The notes under the pieces were generated by a model that was not told the DNA's origin, searched no databases, and was given only the letters and a program-made list of their open reading frames with translations. Position numbers and translations under genes: made by a program. 64,000 nt of DNA from a virus, in the IMG/VR virus record IMGVR_UViG_3300027143_000001, positions 45,119-109,118 of that record; one strand, written 5' to 3'. Shown in pieces: positions 58,539-64,000 of this stretch; the first letter of the stretch is position 1; every line of letters begins with the position of its first letter.

Positions 58539-58737
58539 GTTGATAGGATTTTGTATGTAAGTAATACAAGCCAAAGAACAAACCCGACACGCAGTAAAAC
58601 ACGATGTCCGTAGTCCAGTAGGAACCTGTCCACTCCATCACCAGGGCGAAGAGTGCATCGAAACCAAAAGGGTTGAAGAACATAGCCAGCATCAGCAGGA
58701 TGTTCCTGGTGGTTGTATGTCTGTATAGCTTCATCAT
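58522..58737 (-). CDS. Small membrane protein, 71 aa
   Basis: Two likely membrane helices: ILLMLAMFFNPFGFDALFAL (residues ~13-32) and TDIVFYCVSGLFFGLYYLHT (~43-62), with a basic N-terminus and a polar tail. This is the frame of two overlapping candidates that has membrane character; the other (58535-58747) is low-complexity shadow. Holin-like or unknown phage membrane function is possible. Confidence 0.6.
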   Translation of the reverse strand: MMKLYRHTTTRNILLMLAMFFNPFGFDALFALVMEWTGSYWTTDIVFYCVSGLFFGLYYLHTKSYQHEKNH

Positions 58738-58767
58738 CAGGGTCCATAGAATACGTATTCGTTCAAC

Positions 58768-59283
58768 TTACATCTGGTCGTAGCCCAGTTGCTGGCCTCC
58801 GCGTACCATGCTTTTCTGCTCTTCCATCAAATCTTTGTATGCACCTTTAAAGCTCATGCGGATTGCTTCAAACTTTGCAGCTGCATTTACCAGGGAGTTT
58901 ATGTTGCCATCACGCCCGTGTTCAATGGGCGTGGTTTCCATGTACTTTGCCAGACGGTCCAACATATGTTTCATACCAATGTATGCACGATAGGTTGGCG
59001 TCTCGTAAAGCTTCTTGCACATCTCCAGGGCATACAGGATCGGTTCATCTTCTGTAGAGAAATCAGGGTTGATCTGTGAGAGTATTAGTTCTTCTTTTTC
59101 ATTCTCCGGTGTATCAAAGAATGGGTTCATGTCCGGGTTGGGACAGCTCATGTAGAACAGGTATAGGTACACTTTCATGTAACTGTCAGGATACTCATCC
59201 ATAATATCCTTCAGGAACTTTAGCGCATAGCAGTGTTCTGATGGTATGATGGCGCCTTCGTTTATGTCAAATAGCTTTACCAT
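58768..59283 (-). CDS. Conserved phage protein, 171 aa, unknown function
   Basis: Starts MVKLFDINEGAIIPSEHCYA. Helical throughout, with LYLFYMSCPNPDMNPFFDTP and a C-terminal FKGAYKDLMEEQKSMVRGGQ. I recall the pattern in crAss-like genomes just upstream of terL genes. The start overlaps the nuclease stop by one base. It may be a packaging or capsid accessory factor; this is only positional. Confidence 0.6.
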   Translation of the reverse strand: MVKLFDINEGAIIPSEHCYALKFLKDIMDEYPDSYMKVYLYLFYMSCPNPDMNPFFDTPENEKEELILSQINPDFSTEDEPILYALEMCKKLYETPTYRAYIGMKHMLDRLAKYMETTPIEHGRDGNINSLVNAAAKFEAIRMSFKGAYKDLMEEQKSMVRGGQQLGYDQM

Positions 59284-60131
59284 TATTTCTTTTTCTTCTT
59301 CTGCAACATTGCAGCGTTATCCTTGTACCAGCTCATGATTGCCATGACCTCATCTTTAAGATAAGGCAAGTGATAGGGAATTACTTCTTTTACAATAGGT
59401 TCCCCGTTGCTGTCAAGCTTGCTGATAGGATATCCAAACTCATCTTTTTCATCTTCCTCCTCAAACACAATGTGATGAATTGTCAGTTTGCCAGGTTTTA
59501 AGTTTGGATTATGCTTTAAGATCATGAACATGTAGATGCTCAGCTGGAGGTTGTAATGATTTAGGTTGCAATCATCCAGGTGTGATACAGGAAAGTTCAT
59601 CTTCTGTGAGATACCTTCCCAGTTCTTAAAAGATTCCTGCTTGATCTCCTTATTGGTTTTGTAGTCGGTGATATACACTGCACCATTAGCCACCTCCACC
59701 AGGTCTGATTGTCCACAGACACCTGCTGAGCGTAAGTATACCATGTGTTCAGGATAGATCCCTTCAATTAGTTTCTGCGAAGGGGCCACTTTTTTTCCGT
59801 GTTCATCAAACATGGGACGAATCACCGGCAGTTCCTGGTTGTGACGAGTCAGGGTTGTGCAGCCGGTGATATCATTCTCACGTTGGTCATGATACCAGTT
59901 ACCCAGGTTACAGGCACGCTCAGATTCTTTCTTCCATGCAGCCTGTATCTGGTCTACTGTCATACCATACCATTTGCCCTTTTTGTTTGCGGCACTTTTT
60001 TTCGCTACCGTGTCGCTGTCAAAGGGTTGTTTCAAATGACCAATAAGTGTGGTCACGCTTGTCCAGACGGTTGTGTCGCTGGTGTCAATACTCTTGTACG
60101 AGTGGGTTGTGGGTTCAAATACCAGTGCCAT
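59283..60131 (-). CDS. Cas4/RecB-like PD-(D/E)XK nuclease, 282 aa
   Basis: The active site is readable with the start at 60131: H81 in GNWYHD, D143 in CGQSDLVEV, D156-Y-K158 in ITDYKTNKE and Q196 in NHYNLQLSIY, the H-D-DxK-QxxxY order of Cas4/RecB nucleases. Crass-like phages carry such a gene near terL. It would trim or resolve DNA ends during replication, recombination or packaging. No Fe-S Cys set is seen, unlike Cas4. The ATG at 60131 forms TGATG with the upstream stop; a longer frame to 60197 adds Gly/Arg-rich residues with no support. Confidence 0.85.
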   Translation of the reverse strand: MALVFEPTTHSYKSIDTSDTTVWTSVTTLIGHLKQPFDSDTVAKKSAANKKGKWYGMTVDQIQAAWKKESERACNLGNWYHDQRENDITGCTTLTRHNQELPVIRPMFDEHGKKVAPSQKLIEGIYPEHMVYLRSAGVCGQSDLVEVANGAVYITDYKTNKEIKQESFKNWEGISQKMNFPVSHLDDCNLNHYNLQLSIYMFMILKHNPNLKPGKLTIHHIVFEEEDEKDEFGYPISKLDSNGEPIVKEVIPYHLPYLKDEVMAIMSWYKDNAAMLQKKKKK

Positions 60132-60448
60132 CAGTCCTCCGCTTCTAATTGTTCTTTCAGTTTGTCTTCTTCTTCCGGTGTCATCACCGCCTCCCACTTA
60201 CCCTTGTCACAGGCAGCTGACATTGCTCGTAGCTTTAGGGCCAGCGAGCAGCCACATGCACCGCAACAGGGTTGCGTACCAGGAATGGCACAGCTCTTAC
60301 CCTCTCTGTCAATAAACTCACATGCCTCACAGATCTCCCGGCGTGCTGCCGCAATCTGCTCCACATGCTCTTTTTTGAACACCCGGTTCACGATTCCTTC
60401 AAGAATCTTCCCCTTGTTTTTCCAGATCTGAATGATCGTATTTTTCAT
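60131..60448 (-). CDS. Cys-rich zinc-binding phage protein, 105 aa
   Basis: Two or more zinc-knuckle pairs: ICEACEFI, KSCAIPGTQPCCGACGCSL, then SAACDKGKW. Eight Cys in 40 residues suggest two metal sites. The N-terminus is a basic amphipathic helix. I recall this as a widespread small protein of Bacteroidota phages, function unknown. It overlaps the HU-like gene by 50 bases and the nuclease by one base. Confidence 0.7.
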   Translation of the reverse strand: MKNTIIQIWKNKGKILEGIVNRVFKKEHVEQIAAARREICEACEFIDREGKSCAIPGTQPCCGACGCSLALKLRAMSAACDKGKWEAVMTPEEEDKLKEQLEAED

Positions 60449-60818
60449 AGGTTGTTGATTTTCTCTTTGCCATGATTTCAGCTTTGCGGTCCCGCTCCTG
60501 CTGAAGTTTATCCTTTAGGTCGTAGAATTTGGCCAGGTCTTTTTGACCCTGCAACTTCATCTCGTATGCCAGCATGGAAGGCATTTGCTCCAGCTGTGGG
60601 ATGCGACGGGATAGTATCTCCATCTTGCGGTCAAGGCTTTTTGGTTTGACCACAAACTGACCCAGGTTGGGAACCTGGATCGAATAGTAATCTCCTGAGC
60701 TCATGCGTTTTCTCAGGGATGTGTAAAAAAACGACACAATATCTTCCACCAACTCTAGCGGAAGCTCCATCTGTTGTGCTGTCTTTGCAATCAGCTCTTT
60801 ACGCTTTACCGGATTCAA
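60399..60818 (-). CDS. HU/IHF-like DNA-binding protein, 139 aa
   Basis: Residues 4-60 follow the HU/IHF pattern: KRKELIAKTAQQMELPLELV, EDIVSFFYTSLRKRMSSGDY, SIQVPNLGQFVVKP. The fold dimerises and bends DNA. An IHF-like gene near the packaging block is a recognised trait of crAss-like phages. The C-terminal half is a charged coiled coil (KDLAKFYDLKDKLQQERDRK) not found in HU. Basal arm residues are only partly conserved, so the DNA mode may differ. Confidence 0.75.
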   Translation of the reverse strand: MNPVKRKELIAKTAQQMELPLELVEDIVSFFYTSLRKRMSSGDYYSIQVPNLGQFVVKPKSLDRKMEILSRRIPQLEQMPSMLAYEMKLQGQKDLAKFYDLKDKLQQERDRKAEIMAKRKSTTYEKYDHSDLEKQGEDS

Positions 60819-61194
60819 CAGATAAAAAGTTATAGTCCAACAACACGTTTCCTTTAGCAGATACAGGTATGCGCCCGGTTATCTGTATCATCTTCTTGCC
60901 GCGCCCGGTTTTCTCCACCAGCGCCCGCTTTTCCAACTTGACAATCCTGTTACGCACGTTTTGTGCGCGCACCGCAATCTCTTCCGGCTTCATATCAGGA
61001 TACAGCTCACGGGCTGCATCGGTACAAAATGTACCCAGATTCATAGGTCCCCATACCCCAAGCAGGGTAAGCAGCTCCATGTCTGATGGGATCAGGTGCT
61101 CCTTACCAAAGAATACGACCTCGGTCATTATCTGGTATCTCACCAGGTCTTTGGGGGTTACCCTTACTTTTTTAAGTATACGGTTTACTTCCAT
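60799..61194 (-). CDS. Winged-helix-like phage protein, 131 aa
   Basis: The central part (MELLTLLGVWGPMNLGTFCT, then VRNRIVKLEKRALVEKTGRG) reads as a winged helix-turn-helix with a basic recognition helix, followed by a beta strand pair KKMIQITGRIPV. It could bind DNA as a regulator or replication factor. It overlaps the HU-like gene by 20 bases. Start context is CCCTATG, seen at other genes in the window. Specific function unknown. Confidence 0.6.
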   Translation of the reverse strand: MEVNRILKKVRVTPKDLVRYQIMTEVVFFGKEHLIPSDMELLTLLGVWGPMNLGTFCTDAARELYPDMKPEEIAVRAQNVRNRIVKLEKRALVEKTGRGKKMIQITGRIPVSAKGNVLLDYNFLSVESGKA

Positions 61195-61209
61195 AGGGAA
61201 TTAAGTATT

Positions 61210-61337
61210 GTATCCTGAGCCCAGGTCTTGCACCTGGATATCACCCGTTGTCACAAAAGTTGCCAACATTTGTGACGAGCTATCCCACCCGATAGCAGAT
61301 GTGGTTATCTTTTAAGGCTTCGCCCAGCCCAGGATAC
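61210..61337 (-). ncRNA. Candidate structured RNA beside the tRNA
   Basis: Minus strand forms a closed multi-branch fold: outer stem GTATCCTG with CAGGATAC, then hairpins GGCT/AGCC, AGAT/ATCT, GCTATC/GATAGC, GTCACAAA/TTTGTGAC (with inner GTT/AAC) and CCAGGT/ACCTGG. The AGAT-hairpin loop (CCAC) can pair with the GCTATC-hairpin loop (GTGG), a possible kissing contact. There is no open frame. I do not recognise the family. It lies 17 bases after the tRNA and 15 bases before a wHTH gene, so a 5' leader or an independent RNA are both possible. Confidence 0.5.
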
Positions 61338-61354
61338 CTTGGTTTTTCACTTAG

Positions 61355-61429
61355 TTGCGGGGGCAGGATTCGAACCTGCGTACTTTGGCTTATGAGACCA
61401 AGCTGGGACCAACTCCAGTCCACCCCACC
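61355..61429 (-). tRNA. tRNA-Met(CAT) or tRNA-Ile(CAT), atypical
   Basis: T arm GCAGG-TTCGAAT-CCTGC is perfect. The anticodon arm is TTGGT-CTCATAA-GCCAA with anticodon CAT. The D arm is CTGG-AGTTGGTC-CCAG, and the variable loop has 5 bases. The acceptor (GGTGGGG with CCCCGCA) pairs at six of seven positions, with G1-A72 unpaired and one G-T pair. Four bases, not two, lie between acceptor and D stem. CCA is not encoded. The stem lacks the three G-C pairs of initiator tRNA, so an elongator Met or a lysidine-modified Ile is more likely. Confidence 0.8.
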
Positions 61430-61439
61430 TTACCAGAGA

Positions 61440-61727
61440 TTACCACACAATGGCAACCTCAAATGCGTTCAGCATCAAATAGTGTTTATCCTCGATGCTC
61501 ACTACCTCACAGCTCTGCAACGCCTGGCCTGGAATGTATACTTCGTCACCGGCTGACATGCCTTCCACGTCTTCACCAACGGCAGCGATTTTCAAACGGC
61601 TCCACTTGCTGATGAACTCCTGGTCCATGGCAGCTTCCTGATCCGGTGTCAGTTCGATCACTGACTTTGGACGCTCTGGCTTCTCAATGAGAATACGGCG
61701 TCCCTTAAGGGCTTTAAACTCTAACAT
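61440..61727 (-). CDS. GroES-like small protein, 95 aa
   Basis: The pattern FKALKGRRILIEKPERPKSV, then LKIAAVGEDVEGMSAGDEVY and IPGQAL resembles the beta-barrel of co-chaperonin-10, with AVG and GD at the right spacing and a mobile-loop-like insert (ELTPDQEAAMDQ). Phage GroES relatives adapt the host chaperonin for capsid folding. Length is right for the family. Similarity by eye is moderate. The start overlaps the coiled-coil gene by one base; the tRNA follows 11 bases after the stop. Confidence 0.5.
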   Translation of the reverse strand: MLEFKALKGRRILIEKPERPKSVIELTPDQEAAMDQEFISKWSRLKIAAVGEDVEGMSAGDEVYIPGQALQSCEVVSIEDKHYLMLNAFEVAIVW

Positions 61728-61984
61728 TACTTATTGCTTTTTAATGGTCTCATTTTGGGAGCTTCTGCAGGTGCATCCTCCTCCTCTTGCTCAGGAGCGT
61801 TTTGCTGGTTTTGTACCTGGGCCATAAACATGGTAGCCTGCAGGCGTTCTGCGTCAGATTTAGCAGCACGGGCTTGCTGTTCAGCAAGGTCTGCTCTTAG
61901 TGTAGCCAGTTCAATCTGGTCTTTGTACCACGCTACTACTTCATCGCGGGTAACTTCCTTTTCAGGAGTTTCAGTTTTTGACAT
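61727..61984 (-). CDS. Small coiled-coil protein, 85 aa
   Basis: Start at 61984 (MSKTETPEKE) chosen because a promoter-like pair lies just upstream and longer frames run through it. A heptad-rich helix (YKDQIELATLRADLAEQQAR) is followed by an acidic, Pro/Glu-rich tail. No motif is recognised. Start context ACCCTATG. It is the first gene of the leftward run. Confidence 0.6.
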   Translation of the reverse strand: MSKTETPEKEVTRDEVVAWYKDQIELATLRADLAEQQARAAKSDAERLQATMFMAQVQNQQNAPEQEEEDAPAEAPKMRPLKSNK

Positions 61985-62027
61985 AGGGTTAGTTGGTTTA
62001 TTCAGCAAACTGCTGAGGTTTACAGTA

Positions 62028-62059
62028 CAAATATACTTCAAAAGTTTAACCTCTACAAA
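62028..62059 (-). promoter_or_regulatory. Host-type promoter for the leftward run
   Basis: Minus strand: TTTG at 62059-62056, exactly 20 bases, then TATATTTG at 62035-62028. Both boxes match the Bacteroidota consensus. The -33 TTTG is part of a TTTGTAGAGGTTA repeat. The start codon lies 43 bases downstream. Confidence 0.7.
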
Positions 62060-62093
62060 TTTATGCATATATTTGTACCCTAACCTCTACAAA
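62047..62093. repeat. Two direct copies of TAACCTCTACAAA, 34 bp apart
   Basis: Copies at 62047-62059 and 62081-62093 (plus-strand orientation). Near copies occur at 46043 and 63237 in the same orientation, and at 22394 inverted. They lie in intergenic DNA or at a gene end. They could be operator sites or part of promoters. Confidence 0.65.
62068..62075 (+). promoter_or_regulatory. Putative -7 box for the plus-strand 249-aa gene
   Basis: TATATTTG matches TAnnTTTG, 23 bases before the ATG. No good -33 TTTG is seen at the expected place (GTTT instead), so strength may depend on a factor bound to the flanking repeats. Confidence 0.4.
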
Positions 62094-62098
62094 ATAAT

Positions 62099-62848
62099 AT
62101 GTACGTAACCAGAGAAGACGAATGGTCCGCAATGCAAAAGGTATCTGTATTGCTGGAAAAGTACGATGACCTCACACCTGAGAACACGGTGATCCTGAAC
62201 GTAAGCCCTGACTACAGTTCTTCTGTGGCCATGTACCTGGCCCATCAGCTCAGCGTTGAAGGAGAGATGATAAACATGATCCCGGTAGATGTACCCTACC
62301 CCGATGAAGACAAAACCCCATACCAGGATAAGTTTATCAAGCTTATTCCTGAGCTCAAGGGTTATTATAAGATTATCCTGGTAGAAGCGGGTGTGATTAC
62401 CGGCAAGAACTATGCGTTCATGGTAGACCAGTTAAACATGGCAGGATACAATCCCATCACAGTGGCATTGTATGAAAATAAACACAGCACGTTTAAGTGT
62501 GATGTTGTAGGACAGTATTATGACTCCCAGGAGCGGGAGCTGGAATTTTACTATGAGGTGTACAACAAGCACTGGGACAATACCAATGGTTATACATTGA
62601 TTCGTGAACACGACCAGAAGACAATGCATGGTAAGCAAATCAAGTGGATAGAATGGGCTGACAACAACTTTGCAAAGAAAATGCACGACGAGCCTGCAGT
62701 GGGTCGTTCTTTAATTTTGGACCCGCAACACATGTATGCATACACCTGGCTAACAACAACAGTGGCCGAGATTCTTGAACAGACCCCGACCACTGTAAAA
62801 TTTAAGACTAAGAACTCTGTCTACCTGCTAACAGGCATGCGTGCATAA
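62099..62848 (+). CDS. Phosphoribosyltransferase-like protein, 249 aa
   Basis: The segment YYKIILVEAGVITGKNYAFM has the beta-strand plus loop shape of a PRPP-binding site (compare VDDVxxTG), followed by YNPITVALYENKHS, a strand often next in this fold. The front (LLEKYDDLTPENTVILNVSP) fits the preceding alpha/beta part. The second Asp of the usual DD pair is missing (VEAG), so activity is uncertain. The C-terminal ~100 residues are not recognised. Transcribed opposite to the structural genes from a shared regulatory gap. Confidence 0.6.
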   Translation: MYVTREDEWSAMQKVSVLLEKYDDLTPENTVILNVSPDYSSSVAMYLAHQLSVEGEMINMIPVDVPYPDEDKTPYQDKFIKLIPELKGYYKIILVEAGVITGKNYAFMVDQLNMAGYNPITVALYENKHSTFKCDVVGQYYDSQERELEFYYEVYNKHWDNTNGYTLIREHDQKTMHGKQIKWIEWADNNFAKKMHDEPAVGRSLILDPQHMYAYTWLTTTVAEILEQTPTTVKFKTKNSVYLLTGMRA

Positions 62849-62850
62849 TC

Positions 62851-63156
62851 TTACTTAACCCTCCATATACGAGCAAACCGTTGCTCTGGTTTAATGACCG
62901 CTGATTTCATCAGCAAATTACCGTGATGCGTTTTGATGATTTTTTTGACGGTGTGCAGTTTAACCTTGGGGATTACAAATGACTGCCTGGGCTTGATCTG
63001 AGTCAGGAGGTCTCCAACTTGTTTTACAAACTCAGGGTCGCGGACTCCTCTTTCTGGAAGAGGTACGTTTGATTCTAACTTGAGCGTCTGCATTTCATCA
63101 GCAACGCTCTTAAGTTTCACAGCAGATTTCGCTGCGATCTTCTTGGATGATGCCAT
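62851..63156 (-). CDS. Small basic hypothetical protein, 101 aa
   Basis: Lys-rich N-terminus (SSKKIAAKSAVKLKS), then PLPERGVRDPEFVKQVGDLL and QSFVIPKVKLHTVKKIIKTH, ending RFARIWRVK. I recall short Bacteroidota phage proteins with the same FVIP...RxWRxK pattern, function unknown. It is convergent with the 249-aa gene (2 bases between stops) and divergent from the gene at 63260. Confidence 0.6.
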   Translation of the reverse strand: MASSKKIAAKSAVKLKSVADEMQTLKLESNVPLPERGVRDPEFVKQVGDLLTQIKPRQSFVIPKVKLHTVKKIIKTHHGNLLMKSAVIKPEQRFARIWRVK

Positions 63157-63217
63157 AGTAAAAGTGATTTTTAATTGTAGAGCAAGGTAGAAAAATCTAA
63201 TGATTCAACAAAAAGAT

Positions 63218-63249
63218 TTTGTACAAAACCAAATTCACCTCTACATTTG
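63218..63249 (+). promoter_or_regulatory. Host-type promoter for the two small plus-strand genes
   Basis: TTTG at 63218-63221, 20 bases, TACATTTG at 63242-63249. It is a full match to the Bacteroidota consensus. The ATG at 63260 is only 11 bases beyond the box, so the message would be almost leaderless. Confidence 0.75.
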
Positions 63250-63259
63250 TATTGTACCT

Positions 63260-63538
63260 ATGAGTGAAAACCACAAAGCAAAACTGACCCTGTTCTTCAC
63301 AGGGGTCATTCAAGTCTACTTCGTAGCAATCAACACCTATTTCTTAAGCAAAGAGTTTTACCTGGGCGTCACCTTTGCCGCCTTTATGATCTCAATGATA
63401 TGGTCACACAACATCAAGAAGATTGCCTTCGGAACAACGAGCGACAGGGTGCTGTACTCCCTGGGGGCCACGGTAGGTTCTCTCGCAGGTCTTGCGACAA
63501 GCAAAGCAATGACCAGTCTAATCTCCAATCTGCTATGA
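63260..63538 (+). CDS. Small membrane protein, 92 aa
   Basis: Starts MSENHKAKLTLFFTGVIQVY. A longer frame to 63200 crosses the promoter and is rejected. Predicted membrane helices: LTLFFTGVIQVYFVAINTYF (~9-28), FYLGVTFAAFMISMIW (~33-48) and a Gly/Ala-rich third (~66-85). The polar loop NIKKIAFGTTSDRVLYSLGA lies between. I recall this family in many Bacteroidota phages without a known role. ATGA overlap couples it to the next gene. Confidence 0.7.
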   Translation: MSENHKAKLTLFFTGVIQVYFVAINTYFLSKEFYLGVTFAAFMISMIWSHNIKKIAFGTTSDRVLYSLGATVGSLAGLATSKAMTSLISNLL

Positions 63539-63735
63539 CAATCAACAACAAATTCAAGTTGGGAGAGACTGTCTTTTTAAAGACAGATCCCGACCAGTAT
63601 GCACGCATCATCGTGGCTATTCAGATCACGGTAGACGGAGGCATGCTCTACAAGCTCGCCATCAACATGAGTGAGCAGTGGCACTATGAAGTAGAACTTC
63701 AACGCGAAAAGACTCCAGACTTTATGCAAAACTAA
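63535..63735 (+). CDS. Small conserved phage protein, 66 aa
   Basis: MTINNKFKLGETVFLKTDPD, then YARIIVAIQITVDGG and HYEVEL: a small beta-barrel-like protein of a type I recall from Bacteroidota phages, function unknown. The ATG at 63535 overlaps the previous stop as ATGA. The longer upstream frame is a shadow of the membrane gene. Confidence 0.65.
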   Translation: MTINNKFKLGETVFLKTDPDQYARIIVAIQITVDGGMLYKLAINMSEQWHYEVELQREKTPDFMQN

Positions 63736-63783
63736 TTCCCTCGACCGCTACCTTGGGACCTGTTACGTGACAGCAGGACAATG

Positions 63784-63814
63784 AAACCCCCGGCCTCATC
63801 GCTTGGGGTTTTTT
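63784..63814 (+). terminator. Intrinsic terminator after the plus-strand pair
   Basis: AACCCC, a 14-15 base loop, GGGG, then TTTTTT. It lies 49 bases after the stop of the 66-aa gene. Confidence 0.75.
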
Positions 63815-64000
63815 GTTTGCCGGAATCACTCTTCTAACGCTGCCTCATCTGCATGAATTTTTCCAAAAACTGCATGCACTACTGTCCAGTTTTTTACGCA
63901 AGAAACTTGACACATGTACGTAGGGACAGATTGTCCCCCTAGGGTTACCTCACTTTCACCTACCCCCGGTTATACCTACAGGTATTATACCCCCCGGTCT
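63815..64000. other. Gene-free end of window with small hairpins
   Basis: No open frame of note. Visible structure: GGACA-GATT-GTCC hairpin near 63927, ATACCTACAGGTAT near 63973, two CCCCCGG copies (near 63963 and 63991), and two CTGCATG copies. It may be the leader of a gene beyond the edge, or a replication or regulatory region. Confidence 0.35.

Noticed and set aside
58535-58747. Alternative 70-aa frame over the small membrane gene
   Set aside because: It lacks membrane or domain features and the other frame has two clear hydrophobic helices.
60132-60197. N-terminal extension of the nuclease gene
   Set aside because: The added residues are Gly/Arg-rich shadow of the upstream gene; TGATG coupling supports the start at 60131.
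61355-61429. Initiator tRNA-fMet
   Set aside because: The unpaired first acceptor pair is suggestive, but the anticodon stem lacks the three consecutive G-C pairs of initiators.
63157-63259. Host-type promoter for the minus gene at 63156
   Set aside because: TAGATTTT is present but no box pair with correct letters and spacing was found.
1-64000. Integrase, transposase, IS element, CRISPR-Cas, restriction or toxin genes
   Set aside because: None of the coding frames shows motifs of these families.

Overview
The window is part of a tailed double-stranded DNA phage of Bacteroidota. It most resembles the crAss-like phages (order Crassvirales; short-tailed podoviruses that carry a virion-packaged RNA polymerase). 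The evidence is the gene order read on the minus strand: HU/IHF-like protein, Cas4/RecB-type nuclease, large terminase, 909-aa portal, acidic scaffold-like protein, major capsid protein, ring proteins, a 1910-aa muzzle-like protein, a run of very large cargo proteins, and a giant protein with an RNA polymerase active-site motif. Host-type promoters of the form TTTG-N20-TAnnTTTG and the absence of Shine-Dalgarno sites also point to Bacteroidota. No integrase, IS element or CRISPR array was seen. No database was available, so family names come from recognised motifs and gene order.

Layout from right to left. 62.1-63.8 kb has three small plus-strand genes and one minus-strand gene around two divergent promoter regions. 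The last 185 bases hold no gene, only small hairpins. 61.2-62.0 kb has a coiled-coil protein, a GroES-like protein, a tRNA with anticodon CAT and a compact structured RNA candidate. 57.998-61.2 kb holds small conserved phage genes and the nuclease. 49.99-58.0 kb is the packaging and capsid block. 45.0-49.8 kb holds capsid/ring accessory genes and a probable abundant virion protein. 40.4-45.0 kb encodes three fibre or spike proteins: one with fibronectin-III, one collagen-like and one beta-propeller-like. A metallophosphoesterase sits alone at 39-40.3 kb with its own promoter and an upstream terminator. 30.5-38.9 kb holds ring proteins, a small zincin and the muzzle. 1-30.5 kb holds the cargo genes (peptidoglycan hydrolases, a metallopeptidase, disordered proteins) and ends in the RNA polymerase gene, which runs off the left edge.

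How the parts would work together (inference from crAss-like phages). Terminase fills a capsid made from portal, scaffold and MCP. Rings and muzzle form the short tail. Fibres and the propeller protein bind the host. Cargo proteins are ejected to open the cell wall. The giant polymerase enters the cell and transcribes early genes.

Points that stand out: a recurring L-x-[KR]-[FY]-x-x-G-G motif spread over four adjacent cargo proteins; a von Willebrand A domain with an intact metal site, followed by an Ig-like domain, inside the muzzle; a shared TGTAAATTCT element in front of four late modules; a repeated TTTGTAGAGGTTA element; an ACCCTATG start context at several genes; and the folded RNA beside the tRNA.
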